Positions 42,391 through 50,656 of a DNA stretch of 51,062 nucleotides are shown piece after piece. The notes beneath the pieces are model-generated. The model was not told the origin of the DNA and ran no database searches. It worked only from the letters and a program-made list of their open reading frames with translations. Location of the stretch: the NCBI GenBank assembly GCA_902790905.1, contig CADATO010000017.1, positions 1-51,062 of the forward strand. Reading direction: 5' to 3'. The position numbers and the translations under genes were made by a program. Every line of letters begins with the position of its first letter. Position 1 is the stretch's first letter. The stretch comes from an uncultured Eubacteriales bacterium (GTDB lineage Bacteria; Bacillota; Clostridia; Peptostreptococcales; Anaerovoracaceae).

Positions 42391-44648
42391 CTCTGCACCT
42401 CCGTTCCGTTCTGCGCCTCTTCTGCCGGCATCTTCTCGATCTCCACGAGTGTATTGAAGTACGAGCCCGTATTGCCGTCCAGCAGCGGGTTGTAATCGTA
42501 TAAAATGCCGTCCTCTTCCAGGATGTCGCGCGGGCCCGCCGGGACGAGCTTGGTCAGCTTGTTGACGCTGCCGCCGAGCTTGACCCACATGCCGCTGCTC
42601 ATCTCCACAACGCCCGGCTTGAGCCGGATGCCGACCCTCGCGATGATGTCCGTCAGTTCGCCGCGGTCGTTGAAGATGCGGACCTTATCGCCGTCCGCAA
42701 TGCCGCGCGCCGCCGCATCCTTCTTGCTCATAAACACGCGCGCAGGCCCCTCGATCTCCTTGATCCAGGGCAGGTTGTAATACTGCGAATGCGTGCGGAA
42801 CGACGGGTGCTGCGAAATGATATTGAGCGGGTACTTCTTCGCCAGGTCCGGCGTCGCCGCAATGCTCTCGTCAGGCTCGTAGTACCGGGGAAGCGGGTCA
42901 TAGTGCCCCGGGAATTGCTTCCCGCGCTCCTCCAGCACCGACGCGTGGAATTCAAACTTCCCGGACGGCGTATCGAACGCCTGATACGGGATGCGCGGAC
43001 ACCACTTTTCCGGGTTGCGCGCCGGGCCATTCGGCGACACGAGCGCATCAAAATCGCACTCTTTGCCGATCAGGTCGCGCGCGTAGTCGAGCCCCGTCTT
43101 TTCGCGGGGGAAGTATTCCTCATAGCCGAGCCGGCGCCCGAGTTCCTCAAAGATCTCGATGTCGGGGACGCACTCCCACGGCGGCTGGCACACCGGCACC
43201 AGCACCTGCTGGTAGTTGTGCCAGTAGCTCGGATGGACGCCGTACTGCTCGAGGTAGTGGCAGCCCGGCAGCACCAGATCCGCGTAGTCCGTGTCGTCTG
43301 TCATGAACTGCTCGATGCTGACGAACAGGTCGAGTTTGTTGATTGCTTCGATGGTGTAGTCCACATGCGGCTGCTGGCTGATCAGCCCGCCGCGGTAGGA
43401 GATGACCGCCTTGATGGGCGGCTCTTTGGCTTCGTGGATCGCCTTGGCGATCGCCGCGATGTTGACCATTCTGGCCGGCGGGATCTCAGCGCCTTCCGGC
43501 ACGCTCACCGCGGCGTTGTCCGCAAAGCCCGTGACCCCGGGGAAGGCCATGCCGGAGATGCAGTCGTAATTCGCCGACGCTTTCCCGAAGCTGCCGCACA
43601 CCGCCGCCAGGCACGCCAGCGCCTGCTGGACCTGGTGCCCGTTGCTGTAGCGCTGCTGGCCGTAGCCGGTCTCAAACATTGTCTCCGTCTTCGCGAGCAG
43701 TTCCGCCGCTTCTTTCAGCTGCGCCGCCGGGATGGTCGTGACCTGTTCTGTATATTCGGGCGTCCAGTTCTTGACAAGTTCCCTGAGCTCCTCAAAGCCG
43801 GTGGTCTTTTCTTCGATAAATCGCTTGTCCTCCCAGCCGTTTGCCAGGATCCAGTGAATCATGCCGAGCGCCATCGCGCCGTCCGTGCCGGGACGCGGTC
43901 TGAGGTGGATGTCCGCCTTGGCCGCCACGCCGGTCGCGTACGGATCGACGACGATCAGCTTCGCACCGCGCTCCTTCGCCTTGTACAGGAACGGGAAGAT
44001 ATGCGGGTTCGTCGCCGTGCAGTTGCGCCCGACGAGGAACAGGGTCTCACAGTTTTCCGCCCACAGATCCGGGTCCATGGTGTACTGGCTGCCCACGGTG
44101 CCGACTGAGCCGGCGACACCCGAGAGCAGGCAAAAGCTCCCGACGAGCTTGCTGGCGCCCATCAGGTTCCAGAGTCTGGCCGCGACCGCCTTGGCGAGGT
44201 GTTCGCGGTTGCCGGAGTAGCAGTACTCGACGATGGCCTCGGGGCCGTGCGATTCCACGATACCCTGGATCTTCTCCACCATAAAGTCCATCGCCTCGTC
44301 CCAGGTGATGCGTTTGAACTTGCCTTCACCGCGCTCGCCGACGCGCAGGAGCGGGTGCTTGACGCGCTCTTCGCTGTTGATCTTCTGCACGTTGGCAAAG
44401 CCCTTGAGGCACAGGTGCCCCTTCGTGATGGGATGCTCCGGGTTGCCCTCGATCTTGATGACCTTCTCGTCCTTGATGTAGACGAGCTCACCGCAGGTGT
44501 CGTAGCAGTTGTGCGGGCAGCAGGTCTTGACGACCCGATCGGCGATGACTTTCCTGCCGCCGAGCCACACCGGCACATCGTGCGCGACTGCGTATTTGTC
44601 GAGGTCTTCGTGCTTTCTCCAGGGGATCTCGTTATATGTCTCAGACAT
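42387..44648 (-). CDS. Molybdopterin (bis-MGD) oxidoreductase, DMSO-reductase family
   Basis: This 753-residue protein has an N-terminal [4Fe-4S] site C44-x3-C48-x3-C52-x27-C80 and the cofactor-binding domains (FLVGRNCTATNPHIF, VVDPYATGVAAKAD, the molydop-binding C-terminal barrel NIISQHPSFRTHS). C173 in GSFCLLSGVAG aligns with the Cys metal ligand of Nap-like enzymes. No twin-arginine signal, so it is cytoplasmic, and no membrane anchor gene follows. The substrate is unknown; relatives include transhydroxylases, catechol dehydroxylases and polysulphide-type reductases. Confidence 0.9.
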   Translation of the reverse strand: MSETYNEIPWRKHEDLDKYAVAHDVPVWLGGRKVIADRVVKTCCPHNCYDTCGELVYIKDEKVIKIEGNPEHPITKGHLCLKGFANVQKINSEERVKHPLLRVGERGEGKFKRITWDEAMDFMVEKIQGIVESHGPEAIVEYCYSGNREHLAKAVAARLWNLMGASKLVGSFCLLSGVAGSVGTVGSQYTMDPDLWAENCETLFLVGRNCTATNPHIFPFLYKAKERGAKLIVVDPYATGVAAKADIHLRPRPGTDGAMALGMIHWILANGWEDKRFIEEKTTGFEELRELVKNWTPEYTEQVTTIPAAQLKEAAELLAKTETMFETGYGQQRYSNGHQVQQALACLAAVCGSFGKASANYDCISGMAFPGVTGFADNAAVSVPEGAEIPPARMVNIAAIAKAIHEAKEPPIKAVISYRGGLISQQPHVDYTIEAINKLDLFVSIEQFMTDDTDYADLVLPGCHYLEQYGVHPSYWHNYQQVLVPVCQPPWECVPDIEIFEELGRRLGYEEYFPREKTGLDYARDLIGKECDFDALVSPNGPARNPEKWCPRIPYQAFDTPSGKFEFHASVLEERGKQFPGHYDPLPRYYEPDESIAATPDLAKKYPLNIISQHPSFRTHSQYYNLPWIKEIEGPARVFMSKKDAAARGIADGDKVRIFNDRGELTDIIARVGIRLKPGVVEMSSGMWVKLGGSVNKLTKLVPAGPRDILEEDGILYDYNPLLDGNTGSYFNTLVEIEKMPAEEAQNGTEVQR

Positions 44649-44707
44649 ACCGTTTCTCCTATTGCTGATCGATATCCATTCTGCTCCGGCGATGCCGGGC
44701 TTTTGTG

Positions 44708-46696
44708 CTATTTGAAGTGGATCGCGCGGTCCTCGGCTGCCAATGCCGCTTCATGGACCGCCTCCGCCACCGTGGGATGCGGGTGGATCAGGCCGATGAT
44801 GTCGCTGAGTTTGCCGTGCATCTGCATGACCATCGCGAGCTCGCCGATGAGATCGGTCGCCCGCGGGCCCAGGATGTGGCCGCCCAGGATCTGCCCGGTG
44901 CGTTCGTCCGCGAGGATCTTGACCATGCCTTCCGGCTCTTCCATAATAACAGATTTGCCGTTTGCGACGAAGGGGAATCGCCCTGTCTTATACGCAGTGC
45001 CTTTCTCTTTGAGCTGCTCTTCTGTCTTCCCCACGCCCGCGAACTCGGGGAAGATGTACACACACGAAGGAACGACGCGCTCCCGGTACGTGCTGCGGCC
45101 GCCCATGGCGTTCTCCGCCGCCGTCTCGCCCATCGCGCTCGCCGCGTGCGCCAGCATGATCTTTCCGGCGCAGTCGCCGATCGCATAGATGCCCGGGACG
45201 TTTGTCTCCATCTTCTCATTGACCACGAAGTGGCCGCGCTCCATCGCAAGGCCGGCGTTTTCCGGTGCGAGACCTTCCGCGTATGCCCGGCGTCCGACCG
45301 CCACGAGGACCTTCTCCGCCGGCACGCGGATCTCGCTGCCGTCCGCCGCTTCTGCCACGACGGTCACCGGACCATCCCCGACCGCGCCGGCAGGATCACC
45401 GCCGCGCACGGCCGCCTTGACCTGCGCGCTCAGATGGAAGGTGATGCCCTGTTCTTCCATGATTGTCTGCGCCTGCTGCGTCAGTTCAAGGTCCATGACC
45501 GGCATGAGGCGGTCCATCATCTCGATGACCGTGACCTTCGTGCCGAAGGCCGCATACGCGCAGGCGAGTTCCACACCGATCACGCCGCCGCCGATGATGA
45601 CCATGGAGGCGGGCCGCTCATCCAGCAGCAGCGCGCCGGTGGAATCGATGATGTTATCCGCAAGGCTGCCATCTTCCTGATGCAGCCCCGGGATCGGGGG
45701 GATGAACGGGCTGGAGCCTGTCGCCACAATGATCCTGTCCGCTTTGATTTCTTCTGTGGTGCCGTAGGCTTTCGTGACCGTCACAGCCGCATCTGCCGCT
45801 GCCGCCGGCTGTCCGGCACCCCCTCTTTGCGGCGCAAAGGCCGCTGTACCGGAGAGCACCGTCACACCGTTTGCCGCGAGCAGTCCTTCCACGCCGCCCA
45901 CGAGCTGGGCGGACGTCTTTGCGCGGTGGTCCTGCACCTTGTCCCAGTTCAGTGCCACGCGCTGCGTCTCGACGCCGATGGACGCCCCCTGCTGCGCCGC
46001 ACGGTAGACCTCCGCACTGTGCAGGAGCGCCTTGGTCGGGATGCAGCCGACATTGAGGCACGTGCCGCCGACTTTGTTCTTTTCAACGAGGGTGACTTCC
46101 CCGCCGAGCTGGGCTGCGCGGATCGCCGCCACATAGCCGCCGGGGCCGCCGCCGATGACGAGGACCTTCGTTTTGGGCGATTCCTTGGCAGCCGCTGCCG
46201 CCGTGCCGTCGCTCACCACGACCGCCAGCAGGTCGCCCACCGCAATGGTATCGCCCTCCGCGCCTTCTGTGCGCAGCACATCGCCGCCGAAGGGGGAGAC
46301 GATCTCCTTGTTGAGCTTGCCGGCTGTGACCACCACAAGCCCCTCGCCCGCTGCGATGTGCTCACCGGGCGCTTTCTTCCACTCTTTGATCACGGCTTTT
46401 TTGCCGCCGATATTCTCCGCTCTGATCTCCATCTCCGCACCTGCGGGGACCGACATCACAGCGTCCTCCTGTTCTTTCTCCTCGAGAAGCAGCACCGGTG
46501 TGCCGCCGGAGACCGGCTGGTCAGGCTGGAATCGCAGTTCCTTAACGATGCCGTCGCACTTGGCGCTCACCTCGCGGTTCATGTTCCCGAGGCGTACGAT
46601 GAAAAGAAGGTCGCCCTTCTTTACTTCATCGCCAGGCTGGACCGCATATTTCAGAAGGACCGTATCGAGTTTGGCCGCATTGACTTCCCTGATCAT
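44708..46696 (-). CDS. lpd: Dihydrolipoyl dehydrogenase with two N-terminal lipoyl-like domains
   Basis: The 662-residue product has two biotinyl/lipoyl domains (about 1-75 and 85-163), a Gly/Ala linker and then a full class I flavin disulphide reductase: VIGGGPGGYVAA (180-191), redox pair C213/C218 (GGTCLNVGCIPTK), GDCAG and the C-terminal HPHPTVAEAVHEA with the catalytic His. K127 (AGKLNKEI) can carry lipoate in domain 2; the same position in domain 1 is N38 (LGNMNREV). The ATG at 46696 has GGGGAG upstream; a TTG six codons earlier overlaps this site. No E1 or E2 gene is adjacent. Confidence 0.92.
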   Translation of the reverse strand: MIREVNAAKLDTVLLKYAVQPGDEVKKGDLLFIVRLGNMNREVSAKCDGIVKELRFQPDQPVSGGTPVLLLEEKEQEDAVMSVPAGAEMEIRAENIGGKKAVIKEWKKAPGEHIAAGEGLVVVTAGKLNKEIVSPFGGDVLRTEGAEGDTIAVGDLLAVVVSDGTAAAAAKESPKTKVLVIGGGPGGYVAAIRAAQLGGEVTLVEKNKVGGTCLNVGCIPTKALLHSAEVYRAAQQGASIGVETQRVALNWDKVQDHRAKTSAQLVGGVEGLLAANGVTVLSGTAAFAPQRGGAGQPAAAADAAVTVTKAYGTTEEIKADRIIVATGSSPFIPPIPGLHQEDGSLADNIIDSTGALLLDERPASMVIIGGGVIGVELACAYAAFGTKVTVIEMMDRLMPVMDLELTQQAQTIMEEQGITFHLSAQVKAAVRGGDPAGAVGDGPVTVVAEAADGSEIRVPAEKVLVAVGRRAYAEGLAPENAGLAMERGHFVVNEKMETNVPGIYAIGDCAGKIMLAHAASAMGETAAENAMGGRSTYRERVVPSCVYIFPEFAGVGKTEEQLKEKGTAYKTGRFPFVANGKSVIMEEPEGMVKILADERTGQILGGHILGPRATDLIGELAMVMQMHGKLSDIIGLIHPHPTVAEAVHEAALAAEDRAIHFK

Positions 46697-46744
46697 GGAG
46701 TTCTCCCCGGGCAAGGCTGCCCGTTCTTTCAGAAATATGAAAAC

Positions 46745-46778
46745 CCAGCGCCCAGAGGAGTCCCCCCTTCCGGGCGCT
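46745..46778 (-). other. Hairpin between the AhpD-like and dihydrolipoyl dehydrogenase genes
   Basis: CAGCGCCC and GGGCGCTG pair perfectly around an 18-base loop; on the minus strand GGTTTTC follows. It may be a weak or partial terminator that lowers expression of the downstream genes. Confidence 0.4.
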
Positions 46779-46853
46779 GTTTCTCCCTCAATATAGATAT
46801 CCGGCCGCCGCAGGCAGCGCCGCGATACCCGTTCTCATACAGAACGATCCGGA

Positions 46854-47207
46854 TCAGTCGAAGTCGTGTTCGAACTCATCCAGCGCTGCATTCAGAACAG
46901 CCGCGCTGTACGCCACGCTCGGGCCGCCGCCGAACGCGATGGCAACTTCCGCCGCGCCGAGGATCTCTTCTCTGGTGCAGCCCGCCTGGTATGCGCCGTG
47001 GGTATGGACGCAGATGCAGTACTGGCAGCGGTTGTAGACGCCGAGCGCCACACCGATCAGTTCCTTGGTTTTGTCGGAGATCGCACCGCTGGCTGTCCCT
47101 GCGCTGCTGTCTACCGCGACAAACTTTTCAATAAAGTCGCCGTTGGTTTCGGACAGTTTGCCTACGCCATTTACGAAATCATTCAAAATCTCTCTTGCGT
47201 TTACCAT
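46854..47207 (-). CDS. AhpD-like carboxymuconolactone-decarboxylase-family protein
   Basis: The 117-residue product is a single CMD/AhpD domain with the redox motif C61-x2-C64-x3-H68 (CQYCICVHTH) following a GVALG helix. In AhpD, this CxxC accepts electrons from a lipoylated protein and reduces peroxiredoxin AhpC. The neighbouring lipoyl-dehydrogenase and lipoate ligase make a lipoate-linked redox role likely here. The start has GGAGG 6 bases upstream. True decarboxylase activity is unlikely given the CxxC-H set. Confidence 0.88.
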   Translation of the reverse strand: MVNAREILNDFVNGVGKLSETNGDFIEKFVAVDSSAGTASGAISDKTKELIGVALGVYNRCQYCICVHTHGAYQAGCTREEILGAAEVAIAFGGGPSVAYSAAVLNAALDEFEHDFD

Positions 47208-47312
47208 GATAACCTCCATTTGCATTTCATACGGGTTACAGTGTGTGACAAGAATACTCAGGTCAGCATCGCTCTTTGCAGCACCGGGTAGGAAGGCGTA
47301 TCGGCAAAACAA

Positions 47313-47324
47313 TTAGCATGCTAA
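47313..47324. promoter_or_regulatory. Probable MarR operator in front of the AhpD-like gene
   Basis: TTAGCATGCTAA is a perfect 12-bp palindrome, extended as [AG]TTAGCATGCTAA[TC]. It lies 10 bases downstream of the -10 box, over the expected transcription start. A similar element is at the marR promoter (48945-48956). Confidence 0.65.
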
Positions 47325-47334
47325 CTTTTATGTT

Positions 47335-47363
47335 ATTATACTACTTTCATAATTATCTGTCAA
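47335..47363 (-). promoter_or_regulatory. Consensus promoter of the AhpD-dihydrolipoyl-dehydrogenase genes
   Basis: On the minus strand perfect TTGACA (47363-47358), 17 bases, perfect TATAAT (47340-47335). It is the strongest promoter match in the window and would require repression to be controlled, which fits the palindrome beside it. Confidence 0.85.
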
Positions 47364-47398
47364 TAAATTCACAAGTGACGCCTGACGGGAATTGCCTT

Positions 47399-48427
47399 TC
47401 AGGAAAGCAGCAGCGCAGCCAATCCCGCCGCACTGATTCCATGCAGCACGGTATCCGCATCCAACGCTGCCCGGATCCGTTCCGCCAGTTCGTCGTTCAG
47501 CGGCAGTCCGCATAGCGCCTGTTCGATCTTTTCCACGGTGCTGCCCGCCTGTGCCGGGAAGAAGTCTCCGGACAGATGGATCCGCTCGATGACGCCGCCT
47601 TTGACATCCATATCCGCCGTCACCAGCCCGGCCGGGAATTTTTTCTGCCTGCGGACCTGATAATCCGCCCGGTATCCATAGTTCCATTCCCAGGTTCGGT
47701 ACTTCCCCTCCCGCAGGCGCCAGATCGCCGCATTGTCCGCCTCTGACAGCGCATACGGCGTGAGCCCGCCGGCAGCTGCCATCTGCCCGTACGCCGCCCG
47801 CAGATCCTGCCGGAACCGTTCGATCGAAAGGTCCGCACGGCAGGTTCGGACCGTTGTGACCCGCGTGCGGACGGACTTGTCGCTCTTTGAGAGGAATTTC
47901 GCCTCGCCCGGATCCAGCGCAGCGGCAACCTTTGAAAGATCTGTATCGAACAGGATGCACCCGTGATGGAGCGTCCTTCCGCCGCGCGCATACTGGGCAC
48001 AGCCGGCGATCTTCCTGCCGCCGATCTCGATATCATTGCGGCCGGAAAACTGCGCTTCGAGGCTGTATCCGCGGAGCACCGCAAGCAGCGGCGCCATGCA
48101 GGCCTGCCAGACCGCATCAGCGTCTGCCGAGCCGTCAGTCGGAACAGGCGATTCTGCGTCATCGGTGATGAGCGTATAATTCAGCCCGCCCAGGTCGTGA
48201 AACACCGCCCCGCCGCCGGACATCCTGCGCACGACCGCGATGCCGTTTTCCTTCACGTATGCAGCATCGATCTCTTCCGCCGCGTTCTGATACCGTCCGA
48301 TGATCACCGCGTCGGTGTTCTGCCACAGCATAAAAAGACCCGCACCTTCCGGCAGGGTCTCAAACAGATGCTCTTCGAGAGCCAGATTTTCGTACGGGTC
48401 GGTCGAGGTGCTTTCATAGAAATACAT
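47399..48427 (-). CDS. lplA: Lipoate-protein ligase A
   Basis: The 342-residue product has RRMSGGGAVFHD (67-78), GRNDIEIGGRKIAGCAQ with the catalytic K139, and a C-terminal accessory domain (WEWNYGYRADYQ onwards), so it can both activate lipoate and transfer it. It would attach scavenged lipoate to lysines such as K127 of the dihydrolipoyl dehydrogenase. The ATG has GGAGG 7 bases upstream. It follows marR by 33 bases and is presumably in its transcript. Confidence 0.92.
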   Translation of the reverse strand: MYFYESTSTDPYENLALEEHLFETLPEGAGLFMLWQNTDAVIIGRYQNAAEEIDAAYVKENGIAVVRRMSGGGAVFHDLGGLNYTLITDDAESPVPTDGSADADAVWQACMAPLLAVLRGYSLEAQFSGRNDIEIGGRKIAGCAQYARGGRTLHHGCILFDTDLSKVAAALDPGEAKFLSKSDKSVRTRVTTVRTCRADLSIERFRQDLRAAYGQMAAAGGLTPYALSEADNAAIWRLREGKYRTWEWNYGYRADYQVRRQKKFPAGLVTADMDVKGGVIERIHLSGDFFPAQAGSTVEKIEQALCGLPLNDELAERIRAALDADTVLHGISAAGLAALLLS

Positions 48428-48460
48428 CGCATTACCTCCGCAGCAGTCCAAAGCAGGCCG

Positions 48461-48889
48461 TCACTCTTTCACGCTCTCGACCATCTTGGCCAGCACGCGT
48501 TTGAACGTCTCCACGTCCTCCGCGGACACATCCTTCATCGCCTCTTCGTTGAATTCAACCGGGATGTGCGCCAGTTCATGCAGCTTGGCCGCCCCTTCCT
48601 CCGTCAGCACAAGATGTTTGACGCGGCCGTTCTCCCGGTCCTCCCTGCGAAGCACCAGACCGGCTGTTTCCAGGCGGTCCACCAGATTGGACGCCGACGG
48701 GCCGCTGATCATCATCGCCTCAGCGAGCTCCTTCTGCGTGATATCCGGGATCCGGTCAATATAGTAAAGCGCGGTCCACTGGGTCCTCGTGATGTCCTGC
48801 CCGCGAAATCTGCGGTTCATCGACTCGTCGAGGCTCTTGCCGCCGCTGTTTGTCAGAAAGGCGATGCAGTCATGTACATCAAATGCCAT
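48461..48889 (-). CDS. MarR-family transcriptional regulator
   Basis: The 142-residue product has the MarR winged helix (DITQKELAEAMMISGPSASN, then LVDRLETAGLVLRREDRENG, KHLVLTEEG) with flanking dimer helices. MarR proteins are usually repressors released by phenolic or oxidant ligands. AAGGAG is correctly spaced from the ATG at 48889; the GTG two codons earlier is not. Matching palindromes at its own promoter and in front of the AhpD-like gene indicate self-control and control of the redox genes. Confidence 0.9.
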   Translation of the reverse strand: MAFDVHDCIAFLTNSGGKSLDESMNRRFRGQDITRTQWTALYYIDRIPDITQKELAEAMMISGPSASNLVDRLETAGLVLRREDRENGRVKHLVLTEEGAAKLHELAHIPVEFNEEAMKDVSAEDVETFKRVLAKMVESVKE

Positions 48890-48944
48890 GGGCACTCCTT
48901 CCGTGCCGCCGCCGGCGGCCGTGCGATCATTTCAGTTCTAACTG

Positions 48945-48956
48945 TTATCGTGCTAA
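48945..48956. promoter_or_regulatory. Probable MarR operator at the marR promoter
   Basis: On the minus strand TTAGCACGATAA (48956-48945), which matches the perfect site TTAGCATGCTAA at 47313 in ten of twelve bases. It directly follows and touches the -10 box. Confidence 0.6.
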
Positions 48957-48984
48957 TTATATAGGAATCGCTCTGCCTGCGCAA
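48956..48984 (-). promoter_or_regulatory. Promoter of the marR-lplA genes
   Basis: On the minus strand TTGCGC (48984-48979), 17 bases, TATAAT (48961-48956). Confidence 0.65.
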
Positions 48985-49015
48985 TCCCGTCTGCCCCGCT
49001 GTTTGCGGCTGCATG

Positions 49016-49044
49016 AAAAAACCGGTGCAGACGCGCCGCACCGG
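49016..49044 (-). terminator. Terminator of the aspartate-type aminotransferase
   Basis: On the minus strand CCGGTGC (49044-49038) pairs with GCACCGG (49028-49022), followed by TTTTTT. Confidence 0.85.
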
Positions 49045-49098
49045 CTTTCTTTTGACAGTTTTATGCCGCCGTTCCCGGAAAGGGCGATTTCTTTCCGG

Positions 49099-50271
49099 CT
49101 AACCCAGCTTCGCATCGAGGTCGTTCAATGCGACGACCAGTCTTTCGAGGTTCTCCATCGAGGACGCATAGGACAGGCGGACAAATCCTTCGCCGGCCGA
49201 GCCGAAGACGTCGCCCGGGATGAAGGAGCATCTGTAGTTGTCCAGCATGTAGTCGGTGAATTCGCCGGAGGTCATACCGGTCTTCTTGATGTTCATAAAG
49301 ACGTAGAACGCGCCCTTGGGCATCAGCGCCGAGAAGTGCTTTGTCTTGTTGATCTCAGCGACGATGTAGTTGCGGCGCTTTTCGAACTCGCTGCGCATCT
49401 TCTCGAGCGAGCCGTCCTCTTCCTCCAGCGCAACAACCGCCGCATCCTGTGTGAACGTGACACCGCAGGCGGTCATGTAGAAGGACAGGACGTTCATGAC
49501 GTCGACCATTTCCTTCGGTGCTGCGAAGTAGCCGAGTCTCCAGCCCGTCATCGAGAAGGCCTTCGAGAAGCCGTTCATCGTGATGGTGCGCTCTTTCATG
49601 CCGGGCAGGGAGCCGAAGGATACCGCCGGTTCCCCGTAGGTCAGGCGCTCGTACACTTCATCGCAGAGAACGATGATGTCGGTGTCTTTAAGGATCTCCG
49701 CCAGCCCTTCCAGATTGTCTTTTTCAAGAATCGAACCGATCGGGTTGTTGGGGGTCAGCAGCACGATCATCTTGGTCTTGTCCGTGATCAGGGACTTCAT
49801 CTGCTCCAGGTCGATCTGGAAGTTGTTCTCCTCCAGCAGCTCGTAGGTCTTGACAGTCGCGCCTGCGATGAGCGGGATCGTGGAATAAATGTTGTAGGAC
49901 GGATTCGGGATGATGATCTCGTCGCCGGGGTTCAGCCAGGTCATCATACCGAGGAAGGCGGCCTGCGCTGCGCCGGTTGTCACAGAAATCTCCGACGGAT
50001 CATAATCCAGATTGTTATCTCTCTTCAGTTTCTTAGCGATCGCGGTGCGAAGTTCCAAAGAACCCGGCGTTTCCGCATATGCTGTGTGACCTGCCTCAAT
50101 CGATGCTTCACAGGCGTCTTTGATGTACTGCGGCGTATCAAAATCCGGCTGCCCGACCGTGAACATCGCAAGGTCGATACCGGCACGCTTCATCTCGTTG
50201 CACTTGGTCAGTGTCGCGCGGATGCGGGACATCTCGACACCTTTCATTCTGTCAGCTCTTTCGATCTTCAT
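49099..50271 (-). CDS. Class I aminotransferase (aspartate/aromatic type)
   Basis: The 390-residue product has TPNNPIGSI, VLCDEVYERL and the PLP lysine in MNGFSKAFSMTGWRLGY, with the carboxylate-binding Arg in GFVRLSYA. It is full length for the subgroup I-gamma aminotransferases that act on aspartate, alanine or aromatic amino acids. The start has AAAGGA 6 bases upstream. It is monocistronic, with its own promoter about 140 bases upstream and a strong terminator. Confidence 0.9.
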   Translation of the reverse strand: MKIERADRMKGVEMSRIRATLTKCNEMKRAGIDLAMFTVGQPDFDTPQYIKDACEASIEAGHTAYAETPGSLELRTAIAKKLKRDNNLDYDPSEISVTTGAAQAAFLGMMTWLNPGDEIIIPNPSYNIYSTIPLIAGATVKTYELLEENNFQIDLEQMKSLITDKTKMIVLLTPNNPIGSILEKDNLEGLAEILKDTDIIVLCDEVYERLTYGEPAVSFGSLPGMKERTITMNGFSKAFSMTGWRLGYFAAPKEMVDVMNVLSFYMTACGVTFTQDAAVVALEEEDGSLEKMRSEFEKRRNYIVAEINKTKHFSALMPKGAFYVFMNIKKTGMTSGEFTDYMLDNYRCSFIPGDVFGSAGEGFVRLSYASSMENLERLVVALNDLDAKLG

Positions 50272-50407
50272 AACGGATCCTTTCTTTGAATACGGGGGAT
50301 TTATACGCAGTTTATCAAGGGCCGTCACAGACGTCCCTGTTTCTTTCCTTCACATACTCAAGATGTCAGATCAGAATCTCTCATCTCGACGATTTCCCCT
50401 CATTATC

Positions 50408-50435
50408 ATTATACCTGATTCTATGGGGCGTTCAA
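50408..50435 (-). promoter_or_regulatory. Promoter of the aspartate-type aminotransferase
   Basis: On the minus strand TTGAAC (50435-50430), 16 bases, TATAAT (50413-50408). Confidence 0.7.
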
Positions 50436-50526
50436 TCCTTTTGTACGGAATTCCGAACAATCATTGGGGTGAGGAATCGCTTCCCGGATGCAGCTTCCTG
50501 CAGCCGATCGGCTCGCTGTTCTGAGT

Positions 50527-50556
50527 AAAGAAGAGGGCATCTTCTGACGCCCTCTT
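50527..50556 (-). terminator. Probable terminator of the TRAP permease gene
   Basis: On the minus strand AAGAGGGC (50556-50549) pairs with GCCCTCTT (50538-50531), followed by CTTTAC, a modest T-tract. Confidence 0.6.
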
Positions 50557-50585
50557 CGTTATAAGGGTCTGCATTCGTAACTGTA

Positions 50586-50626
50586 TTTTGGCCGTCAAAG
50601 GGTTTGCCGTCCTCTGACGGCCAAAA
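50586..50626. other. Perfect 12-bp inverted repeat after the TRAP permease gene
   Basis: TTTTGGCCGTCA and TGACGGCCAAAA are exact reverse complements around a 17-base loop. Without a clear T-tract, it may be an mRNA 3'-stabilising stem or part of a double terminator with the hairpin at 50527. Confidence 0.55.
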
Positions 50627-50656
50627 TTCATGAAGGCTTAGCCCTAGAGCCCTGAC

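Larger units (their letters stand above)
50272..50656. other. Intergenic region between the aminotransferase and the TRAP permease
   Basis: It holds the aminotransferase promoter and leader (about 130 bases, in which no T-box or known riboswitch is seen) and two hairpins near the end of the TRAP permease gene. No credible gene. Confidence 0.5.

Noticed and set aside
42387-44648. Selenocysteine or secreted (Tat) molybdoenzyme
   Set aside because: The frame has no in-frame TGA, the expected metal-ligand position is Cys173, and the N-terminus MSETYNEIPW has no twin-arginine signal.
44705-47134. An 809-codon open frame on the plus strand, opposite the dihydrolipoyl dehydrogenase gene
   Set aside because: The translation is rich in Arg, His, Asp and Ala with no domain, has no ribosome binding site, and mirrors a well-supported minus-strand gene with FAD and redox motifs. 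Such frames arise from GC-rich third positions.
50272-50400. A T-box or other riboswitch in the leader of the aspartate-type aminotransferase
   Set aside because: I found no T-box sequence, specifier loop or terminator/antiterminator pair in the 130-base leader.
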